In this document: positions 1 to 6,814 of the stretch, one piece after another
Numbering within the stretch: position 1 is the first letter of the stretch
Layout of the letters: each line of letters opens with the position of its first letter
Source: Acidobacteriota bacterium
GTDB taxonomy: Bacteria > Acidobacteriota > Polarisedimenticolia > Gp22-AA2
Length of the DNA: 10,557 bases
NCBI GenBank assembly: GCA_016202915.1
Contig: JACQNT010000167.1
Coordinates: forward strand, 1 to 10,557
Reading direction: 5' to 3'
Program-made: the position numbers and the translations under genes
Notes under the pieces: model-generated
Told to the model about the DNA's origin: nothing
Seen by the model: only the letters and a program-made list of their open reading frames with translations
Databases searched by the model: none

Positions 1-85
1 CAGCTGCCACCAGACGCCGCATCCGCTCATCGAGGTGTCGCACGATCAGCTTGAAGCGCCGAGTAATGGTCCTCTCGTCCACCAT
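1..85 (-). CDS. Transposase N-terminus (ISAzo13-like), cut by window edge
   Basis: This is the first 28 codons of a minus-strand gene that runs off the left edge, starting at an ATG at 85. The visible protein begins MVDERTITRRF and continues with HLDERMRRLVAA. That matches my recollection of the N-terminus of ISAzo13-family transposases (Rhodopirellula-type DDE transposases), which begin with a short helix and then an LDER-x-RRL-x-AA segment ahead of the DNA-binding and DDE domains. An in-frame stop lies a few codons upstream, near 113, so the start is ATG 85 or a GTG eight codons earlier; neither has a strong ribosome binding site. The DDE catalytic domain is outside the window, so intactness cannot be judged. 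The family call is from memory of motif shape and is moderately sure. The terminal inverted repeat should lie between about 86 and 150 but I cannot define it. Confidence 0.6.
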   Translation of the reverse strand, partial: MVDERTITRRFKLIVRHLDERMRRLVAA

Positions 86-135
86 TCCAGGGGGAGCATA
101 CACCCAATACCCCTAGGTCTGGTACATTTATTTTG

Positions 136-206
136 TGACGAGTCCTTAGTCGAAAAGCTGACGCTTTTTTTCCATCGCGTTGACGTTTTACGTCACCGTT
201 CTGACA
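136..206 (+). promoter_or_regulatory. Four tandem TGACG/TGACA sites, candidate upstream activating sequences
   Basis: TGACG occurs at 136, 159 and 181, and TGACA at 202, giving start-to-start spacings of 23, 22 and 21 bp, about two helical turns. The third copy is half of a perfect dyad, TGACGT-TTT-ACGTCA, at 181-195. The second sits inside another small dyad (AAAAGC at 153-158, GCTTTT at 163-168). The stretch from 121 to 180 is only about 40% GC in otherwise very GC-rich DNA. The sites lie roughly 100-170 bp upstream of the start point predicted for the sigma-54 promoter at 279-294, the usual place for enhancer-binding-protein sites. They may instead be the outer end of the neighbouring insertion sequence. 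Confidence 0.45.
181..195. promoter_or_regulatory. Perfect dyad TGACGT-N3-ACGTCA, candidate operator
   Basis: The two 6-bp arms are exact reverse complements separated by TTT. The centre lies about 115 bp upstream of the predicted sigma-54 start point near 305. This geometry fits a dimeric helix-turn-helix protein such as the C-terminal Fis-type domain of the NtrC-like regulator encoded just downstream. The binding protein is an inference. Confidence 0.45.
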
Positions 207-278
207 TTCCTTCACTTCGTCTGGCCTTTCCCGCAGCAGCCCGAGGGCTTTCCGGGTGCGATCGGGGTGTCGGGACGC

Positions 279-294
279 TGGCACATGCCTTGCT
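279..294 (+). promoter_or_regulatory. Sigma-54 (-24/-12) promoter
   Basis: The sequence reads TGGCAC-ATGCC-TTGCT. It matches the sigma-54 consensus TGGCACR-N4-TTGCW at every fixed position and keeps the required 10 bp between the -24 GG (280-281) and the -12 GC (292-293). Transcription would start near 304-306, leaving a leader of about 27 nt that contains the ribosome binding site GAGGAGG at 319-325 and the GTG start at 332. Its position directly before an enhancer-binding-protein gene makes it credible despite the short motif. Confidence 0.8.
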
Positions 295-331
295 CTCCGA
301 CTGGCTGAATCCGCTACCGAGGAGGCACAGC

Positions 332-1780
332 GTGAAGGAAAAGATCCTGATCGTCGACGACGACGAAGGCGTGCGGGGAATCCTGAGCCGGGCGCTCGGC
401 GCCTCCGGCTATCAGGTCAGCTCTGTCGATTCCGGTGAGAAGGCGATCGCCTCGGTGCGCGAGACGCCCCACGACCTCGTCATCCTGGACATGGTGCTGC
501 CGCGGGTCGATGGCCTGGCGGTCCTGAAGGATCTCCACGCGCTGCGCCCGGAGACGCCGGTCCTGATGATCACCGGCCACGCTTCGGTGGAGACCGCCAT
601 CAAGGCGATCAAGATGGGCGCCTCCGACTACCTGGTGAAGCCGTTCCGCATGGAGGAGGTGGACCTGGTGGTCGGCAAGGCGCTGGAGCGGACCCGCCTG
701 CGCCGCGAAAACGTCTACCTGAGACGCCAGCTCGAGTCGACCTACGGCGTCCAGAACATCATCGGGCAGAGTCCCGAGATGCGCCGGATCTTCTCCCTCA
801 TCGAGCAGGTCGCTTCGAGCCGGAGCACCGTGCTGATCACCGGTCCCAGCGGCACCGGGAAGGAGATGGTCGCCCGGGCGCTGCACTTCAACGGAGAGCG
901 CCGCAGCAGGCCGTTCGTCTCGGTCAACTGCGGTGGGATCCCCGACACGCTCCTCGAGGACGAGCTGTTCGGGCACGTCAAGGGCGCCTTCACCGACGCG
1001 GTGGGCGACCGCGCGGGGCGTTTCGAGGCGGCGGACGGGGGCACGCTGTTCCTCGACGAGCTCGGGAACATGAGCCAGAGCATGCAGATCAAGCTGCTGC
1101 GGGTCATCCAGGAGCGGGAGTTCTTCCCTCTCGGCGGCACCAAGCCCGTGTCGGTGGACGTGCGCGTCATCGGGGCCAGCAACGTCGATCTCAGGAAGAT
1201 GATGGAGGAAGGCCAGTTCCGCGAGGACCTCTACTACCGCCTCAATGTGATCCACATCAAGCTGCCCCCCCTGCGCGACCGGCGCGAGGACCTGCCGCTG
1301 CTGATCCAGCATTTCCTCGCCAAGTACTGCGGCGAGATGAACGTCCCGCTGAAGCGCCTCCGGCCGGAGGCGCTGCGGGCGCTGGTGGACTATGCCTGGC
1401 CCGGCAACGTGCGTCAACTCGAGAACGTGATCGAGCGCGCCGTGGCGCTGTCGTTCGGCAAGGAGGAGCTGGGGCGCGAGGACCTGCCGCGGGAGATTCT
1501 GGACGCCGGGGCCGTCGAGGTGCCGGTCCTCCAGATCGGAGGCGACGGCTTCTCTCTGGACGAGGTCCTCGCCAGCTACGAGCAGCGGATGCTCTACCGG
1601 GCCCTGGAGCACGCCGGCTGGGTGAAAACGCGGGCGGCCGAGTTGCTCAAGATCAAGCGCACGACGCTGATCGAGAAGATGAAGCGCCTGGGGATACCGC
1701 TCAAGGGAGCGGGGGAGCCGCCGTCCAGGGGGCCCTCCCCGCCGGTGGAGGGGTCGGCCGACCCCGCCGGGCGCGACTGA
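332..1780 (+). CDS. NtrC-family sigma-54 response regulator (receiver, AAA+, Fis HTH)
   Basis: The product is a 482-residue enhancer-binding protein that would use phosphorylation and ATP hydrolysis to remodel sigma-54 polymerase. The frame is open back to 35, but GTG 332 is chosen because it follows GAGGAGG (319-325) by six bases and the receiver begins at once. Residues 1-120 are a receiver with D9/D10, phospho-acceptor D53, T81 and K103. Residues 142-370 are the AAA+ domain: Walker A GPSGTGKE (171-178), sigma-54 loop GAFTDA (218-223, usually GAFTGA), Walker B GGTLFLDELG (236-245), arginine-finger candidates R297 and R303, and sensor II WPGNVRQLEN. The C-terminal Fis-type helix-turn-helix contains KRTTLIEKMKRLG, which resembles the FleQ end more than the NtrC end. 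A proline-rich tail of about 25 residues follows. Its own promoter is sigma-54 type, suggesting autoregulation. The target genes are unknown. Confidence 0.95.
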   Translation: MKEKILIVDDDEGVRGILSRALGASGYQVSSVDSGEKAIASVRETPHDLVILDMVLPRVDGLAVLKDLHALRPETPVLMITGHASVETAIKAIKMGASDYLVKPFRMEEVDLVVGKALERTRLRRENVYLRRQLESTYGVQNIIGQSPEMRRIFSLIEQVASSRSTVLITGPSGTGKEMVARALHFNGERRSRPFVSVNCGGIPDTLLEDELFGHVKGAFTDAVGDRAGRFEAADGGTLFLDELGNMSQSMQIKLLRVIQEREFFPLGGTKPVSVDVRVIGASNVDLRKMMEEGQFREDLYYRLNVIHIKLPPLRDRREDLPLLIQHFLAKYCGEMNVPLKRLRPEALRALVDYAWPGNVRQLENVIERAVALSFGKEELGREDLPREILDAGAVEVPVLQIGGDGFSLDEVLASYEQRMLYRALEHAGWVKTRAAELLKIKRTTLIEKMKRLGIPLKGAGEPPSRGPSPPVEGSADPAGRD

Positions 1781-1829
1781 AGGCCCCCCGCCGCGCCGGT
1801 CTTCCCGGCCCGGCCGCCGGCGCCGCGCC

Positions 1830-1859
1830 TTGATGGAACGCGCGCGACTATGGTATCGT
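1830..1859 (+). promoter_or_regulatory. Possible sigma-70-type promoter with extended -10
   Basis: TTGATG at 1830-1835 is followed after 18 bp by TATCGT at 1854-1859, which is preceded by TG at 1851-1852 (extended -10 form). It lies in the 171-bp gap between the NtrC-type gene and the receiver-PilZ gene and would give a leader of about 85 nt. Just upstream, GCGCCGG (1793-1799) and CCGGCGC (1817-1823) could pair, but no T-tract follows, so I do not call a terminator. The matches are partial and the call is tentative. Confidence 0.35.
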
Positions 1860-1951
1860 CCCGCCGAAAGCCGCGGCCCGCAGTGGCGATCGAAGGATCG
1901 ACTCTCCCCCGCGCCCTGTCCCCTCGAGGTGAGCCAGAAGCGAGGCGATCG

Positions 1952-2689
1952 ATGTCCCGGATCCTGGTGGTGGACGAGGCGGGCCTGTTCCGGATGCTCG
2001 AGGCCACCTTCTTCAGGCGACTGGGGTGCGAGATCGTGCGGGCGCGGGACGCCGCCGAGGTGGTCGCCAAGGCCAGCGCCGGCGCTCCCGACCTGATCCT
2101 GCTGGACGCCGACCGGCCCGGTCTCGACGGGCCGGGGTGCCTCCGCCTCCTGAAATCCGATCCGGCCCTGCGATCGATCCCGGTGCTGGTGGTGGCGTCG
2201 TCGGCCGGGGCGGCCGATTGCGGCGCCGCCGGCGCCGACGCCACGCTGACGCGCCCGCTGGAGAGCGGGGCCCTCGAGCGGGCGCTGTGCTCCCTCGGAC
2301 GCGTCTCGCATCGCCTCTGGCAGCGACGGAGCGCGCGCCTTCCGGTGCGGGTGGCCTCCGCCGCAGGTCCGCTGCGTGGACGGCTCAAGAACATCAGCCG
2401 GAGCGGCCTCTTCCTGGCCCTGCCGGACCCGCTGCCGCTCCACGCCCCCGTCAGCCTGTCGCTGCGGCTGCCCGCTCCGGACGGCGGCGGCCGGCCTGTC
2501 CGCACGCGAGGCGTGGTGGTCCGCCAGGTCGCATCCGATCCCCGCTCGCACCTGATCCCCGGGGTCGGGGTCCGCTTCGTCGAGGTGGATCAGCAGACGG
2601 AATCGCTGATCGATCACTACGTCAACGAGACCGTGAACGAAACGGAGCCGGCCGTCGACGCGGAGCGGCCTGGAGCCGATCGCGCCTGA
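1952..2689 (+). CDS. Receiver-PilZ protein (cyclic-di-GMP-binding response regulator)
   Basis: The product has 245 residues. ATG 1952 is chosen because GAGG (1942-1945) sits six bases upstream and the receiver strand MSRILVVDE follows; an in-frame ATG at 1850 would add 34 unconserved residues and overlaps the predicted -10. Residues 1-116 form an atypical receiver: D8/E9 and acceptor D52 are kept, but the switch Thr/Ser is Ala82, the invariant Lys is Arg101 (TRP instead of xKP), and the loop between them is about three residues short. Residues 123-222 form a PilZ domain with both cyclic-di-GMP motifs: RxxxR (R125, R129) and NxSxxG (N147, S149, G152). It probably senses cyclic-di-GMP and passes the signal through protein contacts, since no DNA-binding or enzyme domain is present. 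The next gene starts 19 bp downstream, so co-transcription is likely. Confidence 0.88.
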   Translation: MSRILVVDEAGLFRMLEATFFRRLGCEIVRARDAAEVVAKASAGAPDLILLDADRPGLDGPGCLRLLKSDPALRSIPVLVVASSAGAADCGAAGADATLTRPLESGALERALCSLGRVSHRLWQRRSARLPVRVASAAGPLRGRLKNISRSGLFLALPDPLPLHAPVSLSLRLPAPDGGGRPVRTRGVVVRQVASDPRSHLIPGVGVRFVEVDQQTESLIDHYVNETVNETEPAVDAERPGADRA

Positions 2690-2708
2690 CGCGCCCTCGG
2701 GAGGCCTC

Positions 2709-3101
2709 ATGCCCCACACGATCCTGGTCGTGGACGACGATGCCGACATCGTCGACATGACCCGCCTGGCGCTGGAAAAGGGAGGGTACCAGGTCATCCC
2801 GGCACGCTCGGGACCCGAGGCGCTGCAGGTAGTGGAGGGGACGCGTCCCGACCTGATTCTGCTCGACATCAACATGCCCGAGATGGACGGCTGGCAGGTG
2901 CTGAAGGCCCTGAAGGTCGACGATCGAACCACCTCCATCCCGGTGGCAATGTTCTCCATCAAGACGGAAGTGCGTGACAAGCTTCTCGGCCTGCAGCAGG
3001 GAGCCTACGACTACATCAGCAAGCCGTTCTCCTACGACGAGCTCCTGGGCCGCGTGCGCCGGATCTTCGAGACCCTGGAACAACGGCGGGTGAGCGGGTG
3101 A
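2709..3101 (+). CDS. Single-domain CheY-like response regulator
   Basis: The product is a 130-residue stand-alone receiver with no output domain, at the usual length for this class. It carries the full phosphorylation set: D9/D10 in VVDDD, acceptor D53 in LLDINMPEMDG, switch Ser83 and K105 in SKPF. The ribosome binding site GGGAGG (2699-2704) is four bases before ATG 2709. The stop TGA shares GTGA (3098-3101) with the GTG start of the next gene, so the GGDEF/EAL protein is probably translationally coupled to it. The likely job is a phospho-shuttle or allosteric partner for that protein or for the kinase at the end of the cluster. The partner is inferred from position only. Confidence 0.92.
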   Translation: MPHTILVVDDDADIVDMTRLALEKGGYQVIPARSGPEALQVVEGTRPDLILLDINMPEMDGWQVLKALKVDDRTTSIPVAMFSIKTEVRDKLLGLQQGAYDYISKPFSYDELLGRVRRIFETLEQRRVSG

Positions 3102-4447
3102 GGCGCGCCGCTGAGTTAGGACCGCCCGGGTCGCTCGACGAGACCCGGCGGCTGCGCGCCCACTATCTGCGCCTGAGGAGCGCCCTGTACGATCAGCTCA
3201 CCGGGCTGTGCTCCTACCACCTGCACCTGGACCACCTCGAGTCGCAGGCCCGGGGCCGGCGGCTGGGGGTCATCGTGCTCGAGTTCCCGACCCTGGCCGC
3301 GCTCGAGGCGGCGCACGGCTGGGAGGTGAGCGACCGCTTCCTGGCCGGCGTGGCGTCCCATCTCGGCGCCCTCAAGGGACGCGACCTGCCCGGGAGCGCC
3401 CTGATCACGCTGGACGGCGTGCACGGCAACACCTTCCCCGTCTTCCTGTGGGAGGGCCCGGCGGGGGAGGACGTGACCGGCCCCTACCTGGCCGAGACGG
3501 GGACCCGGCTGTCGAATGTGCTGGACTCCAGGCTGCGCACGGCCCCCTGGGCCCCGGAGCCCGCGCCCGTCGATTTCAACGTCGGCCACGCCCTGGTGCG
3601 CGCCAGTCCTTCGGCCCGCTTCGAGAGGATGGTGCACCAGGCGATCCGCGAGGCGCGCGGCATGACCGTGCGCGCGGCCGATCGCCTGCAACGCGAGCGC
3701 GCGCTGGAGCTGAGCGCCATTCTCCGGGAAGGGCGGCTGACGACGCACTACCAGCCGATCGTGGACATGGAGCAGGGCGCGATCATCGGTTACGAAGCGC
3801 TCACCCGGGGGCCCCGAAACACCCCGTTCGAGGTGCCCAAAGTCCTGTTCTCGTGCTCGCACGACGCCCGCCTCGCCGCGCAGCTCGACGCGTCGTGCCG
3901 CCTGCTGGCGCTGCGCAACGCGCGCGGCCTCGATCCGGGCAAGAAACTGTTTCTGAACTCCCTGGCGGAGACCCTCGGGACGCCGGGGTTCATGGAGCAC
4001 GACCTCAGGGCCGCCCTCGAGGAGGTGGCCCTCCAGCCGCGCAACGTCGTGCTGGAGATCACGGAGCGCACCGCCATCGAGGACTTCGAGGCGTTCGGGC
4101 GCGAGCTCGACGGATTGCGGCGGCTGGGCTTCCTGGTCGCGATCGATGATGTGGGCACGGGGTACGCGTCGCTGCAGGCCGTCTCCGAGGTGCAGGCCGA
4201 CTTCCTCAAGATCGACATCTCTCTCATCAAGAACATCCACCAGAGCCTCATCAAGCAGGACCTGGTTCACTCCCTCCTGCAGGTCGCAGCGCGGACGCGC
4301 TCGCGGGTGATCGCCGAGGGAATCGAGAGCGCGGAGGAATACCGGACCCTCAGGGCCTGCGGTGTGCGCTACGGGCAGGGCTTCTACTTCGCCCCCCCCG
4401 CGCCGGAGTTCGCCCCGATCGCGCGCGGCGTGGCCGGATCCCGGTAG
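3098..4447 (+). CDS. Degenerate GGDEF plus EAL cyclic-di-GMP phosphodiesterase
   Basis: The product has 449 residues and starts with GTG inside the upstream stop codon (GTGA, 4-bp overlap). Residues 35-195 are a GGDEF-like domain that still begins DQLTGL, but the active-site motif is replaced by HGNTF (109-113), so cyclase activity is not expected. Residues 205-440 are an EAL domain with every metal or substrate residue I can check: E233 in YEALTRG, N287, E320 in LEITER, D350/D351 in IDDVGTGY, K371, E407 in AEGIES and Q427 in YGQGF. It should therefore hydrolyse cyclic-di-GMP to pGpG, with the GGDEF part perhaps regulatory. There is no signal peptide or membrane segment, so it is probably cytosolic. 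It lies between a CheY-like receiver and a histidine kinase, suggesting that phosphorylation controls it. Confidence 0.93.
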   Translation: MRRAAELGPPGSLDETRRLRAHYLRLRSALYDQLTGLCSYHLHLDHLESQARGRRLGVIVLEFPTLAALEAAHGWEVSDRFLAGVASHLGALKGRDLPGSALITLDGVHGNTFPVFLWEGPAGEDVTGPYLAETGTRLSNVLDSRLRTAPWAPEPAPVDFNVGHALVRASPSARFERMVHQAIREARGMTVRAADRLQRERALELSAILREGRLTTHYQPIVDMEQGAIIGYEALTRGPRNTPFEVPKVLFSCSHDARLAAQLDASCRLLALRNARGLDPGKKLFLNSLAETLGTPGFMEHDLRAALEEVALQPRNVVLEITERTAIEDFEAFGRELDGLRRLGFLVAIDDVGTGYASLQAVSEVQADFLKIDISLIKNIHQSLIKQDLVHSLLQVAARTRSRVIAEGIESAEEYRTLRACGVRYGQGFYFAPPAPEFAPIARGVAGSR

Positions 4448-4507
4448 GGCCGCGGAGAGCGGGCCGGGGCGCGCGGGCGGGACGGAGCGGAAGGGGAGCG
4501 ACCTCCG

Positions 4508-6802
4508 ATGGGCACGCTGTTCGAAGGGCCTCTGTCGATGGCCGCCACCGCTGCCGCGCTGGCGGGAATCGCGGCCGCGGCGCTGGGGCTTCTGGCGGTC
4601 GGCGTGCTGCGCCGGGCGCTGCGCCGCATGGCCGTGCAGCTGCGGGAGATCCGCCGCCACCCCGCCATCGGCGACCTTCCCCCCGAGAGCGAACCGTCCC
4701 TGAGGCCCCTGGCGCTCGAGCTGAACGGCCTCCTGTCCGACCTGAGGAAGCGGCTGCGCGAGGGGGAGAAGACGCCCTCCGTTCCGAGCGTCCTGGCGGG
4801 CGGACCCACCGACCTCGCCCTCGTCGGCCTCGACGGCGAGTGGACGGTGATCTCCTTCAGCCGCGGTGCCGTGAGGCTCACGGGGTGGGAGCCGGTCGAG
4901 ATCCTCGACCGCCACGTGGAGGCCCTGTTCGCGGCCGGGGACTGGGAGAGGATCCTGCCGAAACTCGCGCGACGATCCCTGATGGAGGAGGGCATCTCGG
5001 AGACGGTCCGGCTGCAGCGGCGCAACGGCACCGCCTTTCCCGCCCGGATCTCCCTCGCCGGGGACCCGGGAGAGGCGGGCGCGGCGGGGCCGATGCTGCT
5101 GGCGGCGCGCGACCTCTCGGCGGAGAGGGACCTCGAGCAGCGGCTGCGCGACTCGGAGGAGCGCCACCGCCGTCTGGTGGAGGAGATCAGCGACGGCATC
5201 TTCATCGTCCAGGACGAGCGCCTGGCGTTCGCCAACCGGGCCCTGGCGCGCCTCCTCGGCCTCGACCGGGACCGGCTCGGCGACCGGCCGGTCCGGGACA
5301 TCGTCGATGCGCGCGACCTGCTGCGGGTGCTGGAGGTGATGCGACGGGCCGAGCGTGGGGAGGAGCCAGAAGGCGAGATCACCTGCCTGCTGGCGGCCCG
5401 GGGCGGGCCGCCGGTCGAGGCCCGCGTCTCCTGGTCCGGGATCGAGTTCCAGGGGCGCCGCGCCGTCATCGGGACGGTGGTCGACATCAGCGAGCGGGCG
5501 CGCTTCGACCGGGCTCTCTTGAAGAGCGAATCCCGGCTGCAGGCGACGCTGCAGTCGACCGGCGACGGGATCCTGGTGCTGGAGCCGTCCACCACGGGGG
5601 AGCTGCGGGTGACCCTCGCCAACCGGGCCTTCCTGGACCTCTTCGGCCTCTCCGGGGAAAGCCTGCTGCGGGCGCCCCTGGCCGATCTGCGCCGCCTGGC
5701 GGGTGAGCGTTGCTCCCGGCCCGAGCGGTTCGAGGTCCTGCTCGAGGGCGCACGCGCGGGCCGGGAGGAGCGGCTGGAGGAGCTGGAGATCGTGGCCCCG
5801 CGCCGTGCCCTCGTGGATCTCTGCGCGGGGACGGTCCGCTCCCCCGGCGGCGATCCTCTCGGCCTGATCGTCACGGCGCGCGACGTCACGGCCCGGGTGG
5901 AGAGCGCCGCCGGGCTGCGCCGCAGCCTGGACGATCTGACGCGGACCAAGGCGGACCTGGAGGGCGCCTGTACCGACCTGGCCGACGCGCAGAAGGCGCT
6001 GGCGGAGCGCAACGCCCAGCTCGAGACGCTCAACGCCGAACTGCGGTCGCTCGACGAGATGAAGTCCAACCTCCTGGCCAACGTGTCGCACGAGCTGCAT
6101 ACGCCGCTGGTCTCGATCAAGGGCTACACGGAGATGATCCTCAAGCGCAAGCTGGGCCCGCTGACGCCGGAGCAGGAGCGCGGCCTGGGCGTCGCGCTGA
6201 AGAACGTCGACCGCCTGATCGAGATGATCGACAACCTGCTCTCGTTCTCCCGGATGGAGAAGGGGGAAACGCAGCTGAGCCTCGAGGACGTGCCTTTCTG
6301 GCAGCTGGTCGACGAGGCGATGGAGATGGTGGGCGAGCGCATCCGCAAGAAGAACATCACCATGACCACGCAGTACGAAACCGACGGACTGGTCGTGCGC
6401 TGCGACCGGGTCAAGATCGGCCAGGTCCTCACGAACCTGCTCACGAACGCCGTCAAGTTCAACCGCGAGGGAGGGCGGATCACCCTCGCGGCGCGCCGGG
6501 GCCCGAAGGGGTTCATCGAAGTGGACGTCGCCGACACCGGCGTCGGCATTCCCCCCGAGGCCCTGGACAAGATCTTCGAGCGCTTCTACCAGGTGGACGC
6601 CACCGCCCGCAGGAGGTACGAGGGGACGGGCATCGGCCTGTCGATCGTGCGGGATATCTTGAGGTTGCACGGCTGCTCGATCCGTGTGGCGAGCGAGGTC
6701 GGCAAGGGGTCGGTGTTCACCATCACGCTCCCCCTGGCGCGGGACCAGGAGGTCCCGACCGCCAGGCCCCCTGCCGCGGAGCGGGGCCGCGCGCGGGACT
6801 AG
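4508..6802 (+). CDS. Membrane-anchored three-PAS sensor histidine kinase
   Basis: The product has 764 residues. AAGGGGAG (4491-4498) lies nine bases before ATG 4508. One membrane helix is visible at about residues 11-34, followed by a basic stretch, so the rest should be cytoplasmic and the signal probably internal. Three PAS-like domains lie near 100-205, 218-335 and 341-460; the second (ISDGIFIVQDERLAFAN) is the clearest. A helical linker at 470-520 leads to HisKA with phospho-acceptor H528 in SHELHTPL, where His replaces the usual Arg two residues after Glu-Leu. The ATPase domain has N647 in the N box (NLLTNAVKF), D676 in G1 (DTGVGIP) and G2 GTGIGLSIV. The ligand and any PAS cofactor cannot be read from the sequence. 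It closes the cluster, 60 bp after the EAL gene, and is the natural kinase for the nearby receivers. Its stop is 12 bp from the convergent methyltransferase stop. Confidence 0.94.
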   Translation: MGTLFEGPLSMAATAAALAGIAAAALGLLAVGVLRRALRRMAVQLREIRRHPAIGDLPPESEPSLRPLALELNGLLSDLRKRLREGEKTPSVPSVLAGGPTDLALVGLDGEWTVISFSRGAVRLTGWEPVEILDRHVEALFAAGDWERILPKLARRSLMEEGISETVRLQRRNGTAFPARISLAGDPGEAGAAGPMLLAARDLSAERDLEQRLRDSEERHRRLVEEISDGIFIVQDERLAFANRALARLLGLDRDRLGDRPVRDIVDARDLLRVLEVMRRAERGEEPEGEITCLLAARGGPPVEARVSWSGIEFQGRRAVIGTVVDISERARFDRALLKSESRLQATLQSTGDGILVLEPSTTGELRVTLANRAFLDLFGLSGESLLRAPLADLRRLAGERCSRPERFEVLLEGARAGREERLEELEIVAPRRALVDLCAGTVRSPGGDPLGLIVTARDVTARVESAAGLRRSLDDLTRTKADLEGACTDLADAQKALAERNAQLETLNAELRSLDEMKSNLLANVSHELHTPLVSIKGYTEMILKRKLGPLTPEQERGLGVALKNVDRLIEMIDNLLSFSRMEKGETQLSLEDVPFWQLVDEAMEMVGERIRKKNITMTTQYETDGLVVRCDRVKIGQVLTNLLTNAVKFNREGGRITLAARRGPKGFIEVDVADTGVGIPPEALDKIFERFYQVDATARRRYEGTGIGLSIVRDILRLHGCSIRVASEVGKGSVFTITLPLARDQEVPTARPPAAERGRARD

Positions 6803-6814
6803 AATGCGGGCCTC

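Noticed and set aside
153..171. AAAAGC-TGAC-GCTTTT plus T-tract as an intrinsic terminator
   Set aside because: The stem is short and AT-rich, and no plus-strand gene upstream would need it.
180..208. TTGACG at 180-185 as a sigma-70 -35 box
   Set aside because: With 17 bp spacing the -10 would be GACATT, only three of six matches, and the site is better explained by the TGACGT dyad and sigma-54 promoter.
35..331. Upstream extension of the NtrC-type gene to 35
   Set aside because: The added 99 residues have no family match, cross the sigma-54 promoter and AT-rich island, and ignore the strong ribosome binding site before GTG 332.
1850..1951. ATG 1850 as the start of the receiver-PilZ gene
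   Set aside because: It has no ribosome binding site, overlaps a possible -10 box and adds residues with no receiver homology.
314..2980. 888-codon open frame on the minus strand
   Set aside because: It is antisense to three clear receiver-domain genes, is low in complexity, and has no family motif; high GC keeps such frames open.
3116..6670. 1184-codon open frame on the minus strand
   Set aside because: It is antisense to the EAL and kinase genes, with composition typical of a GC-rich shadow and no recognisable domain.
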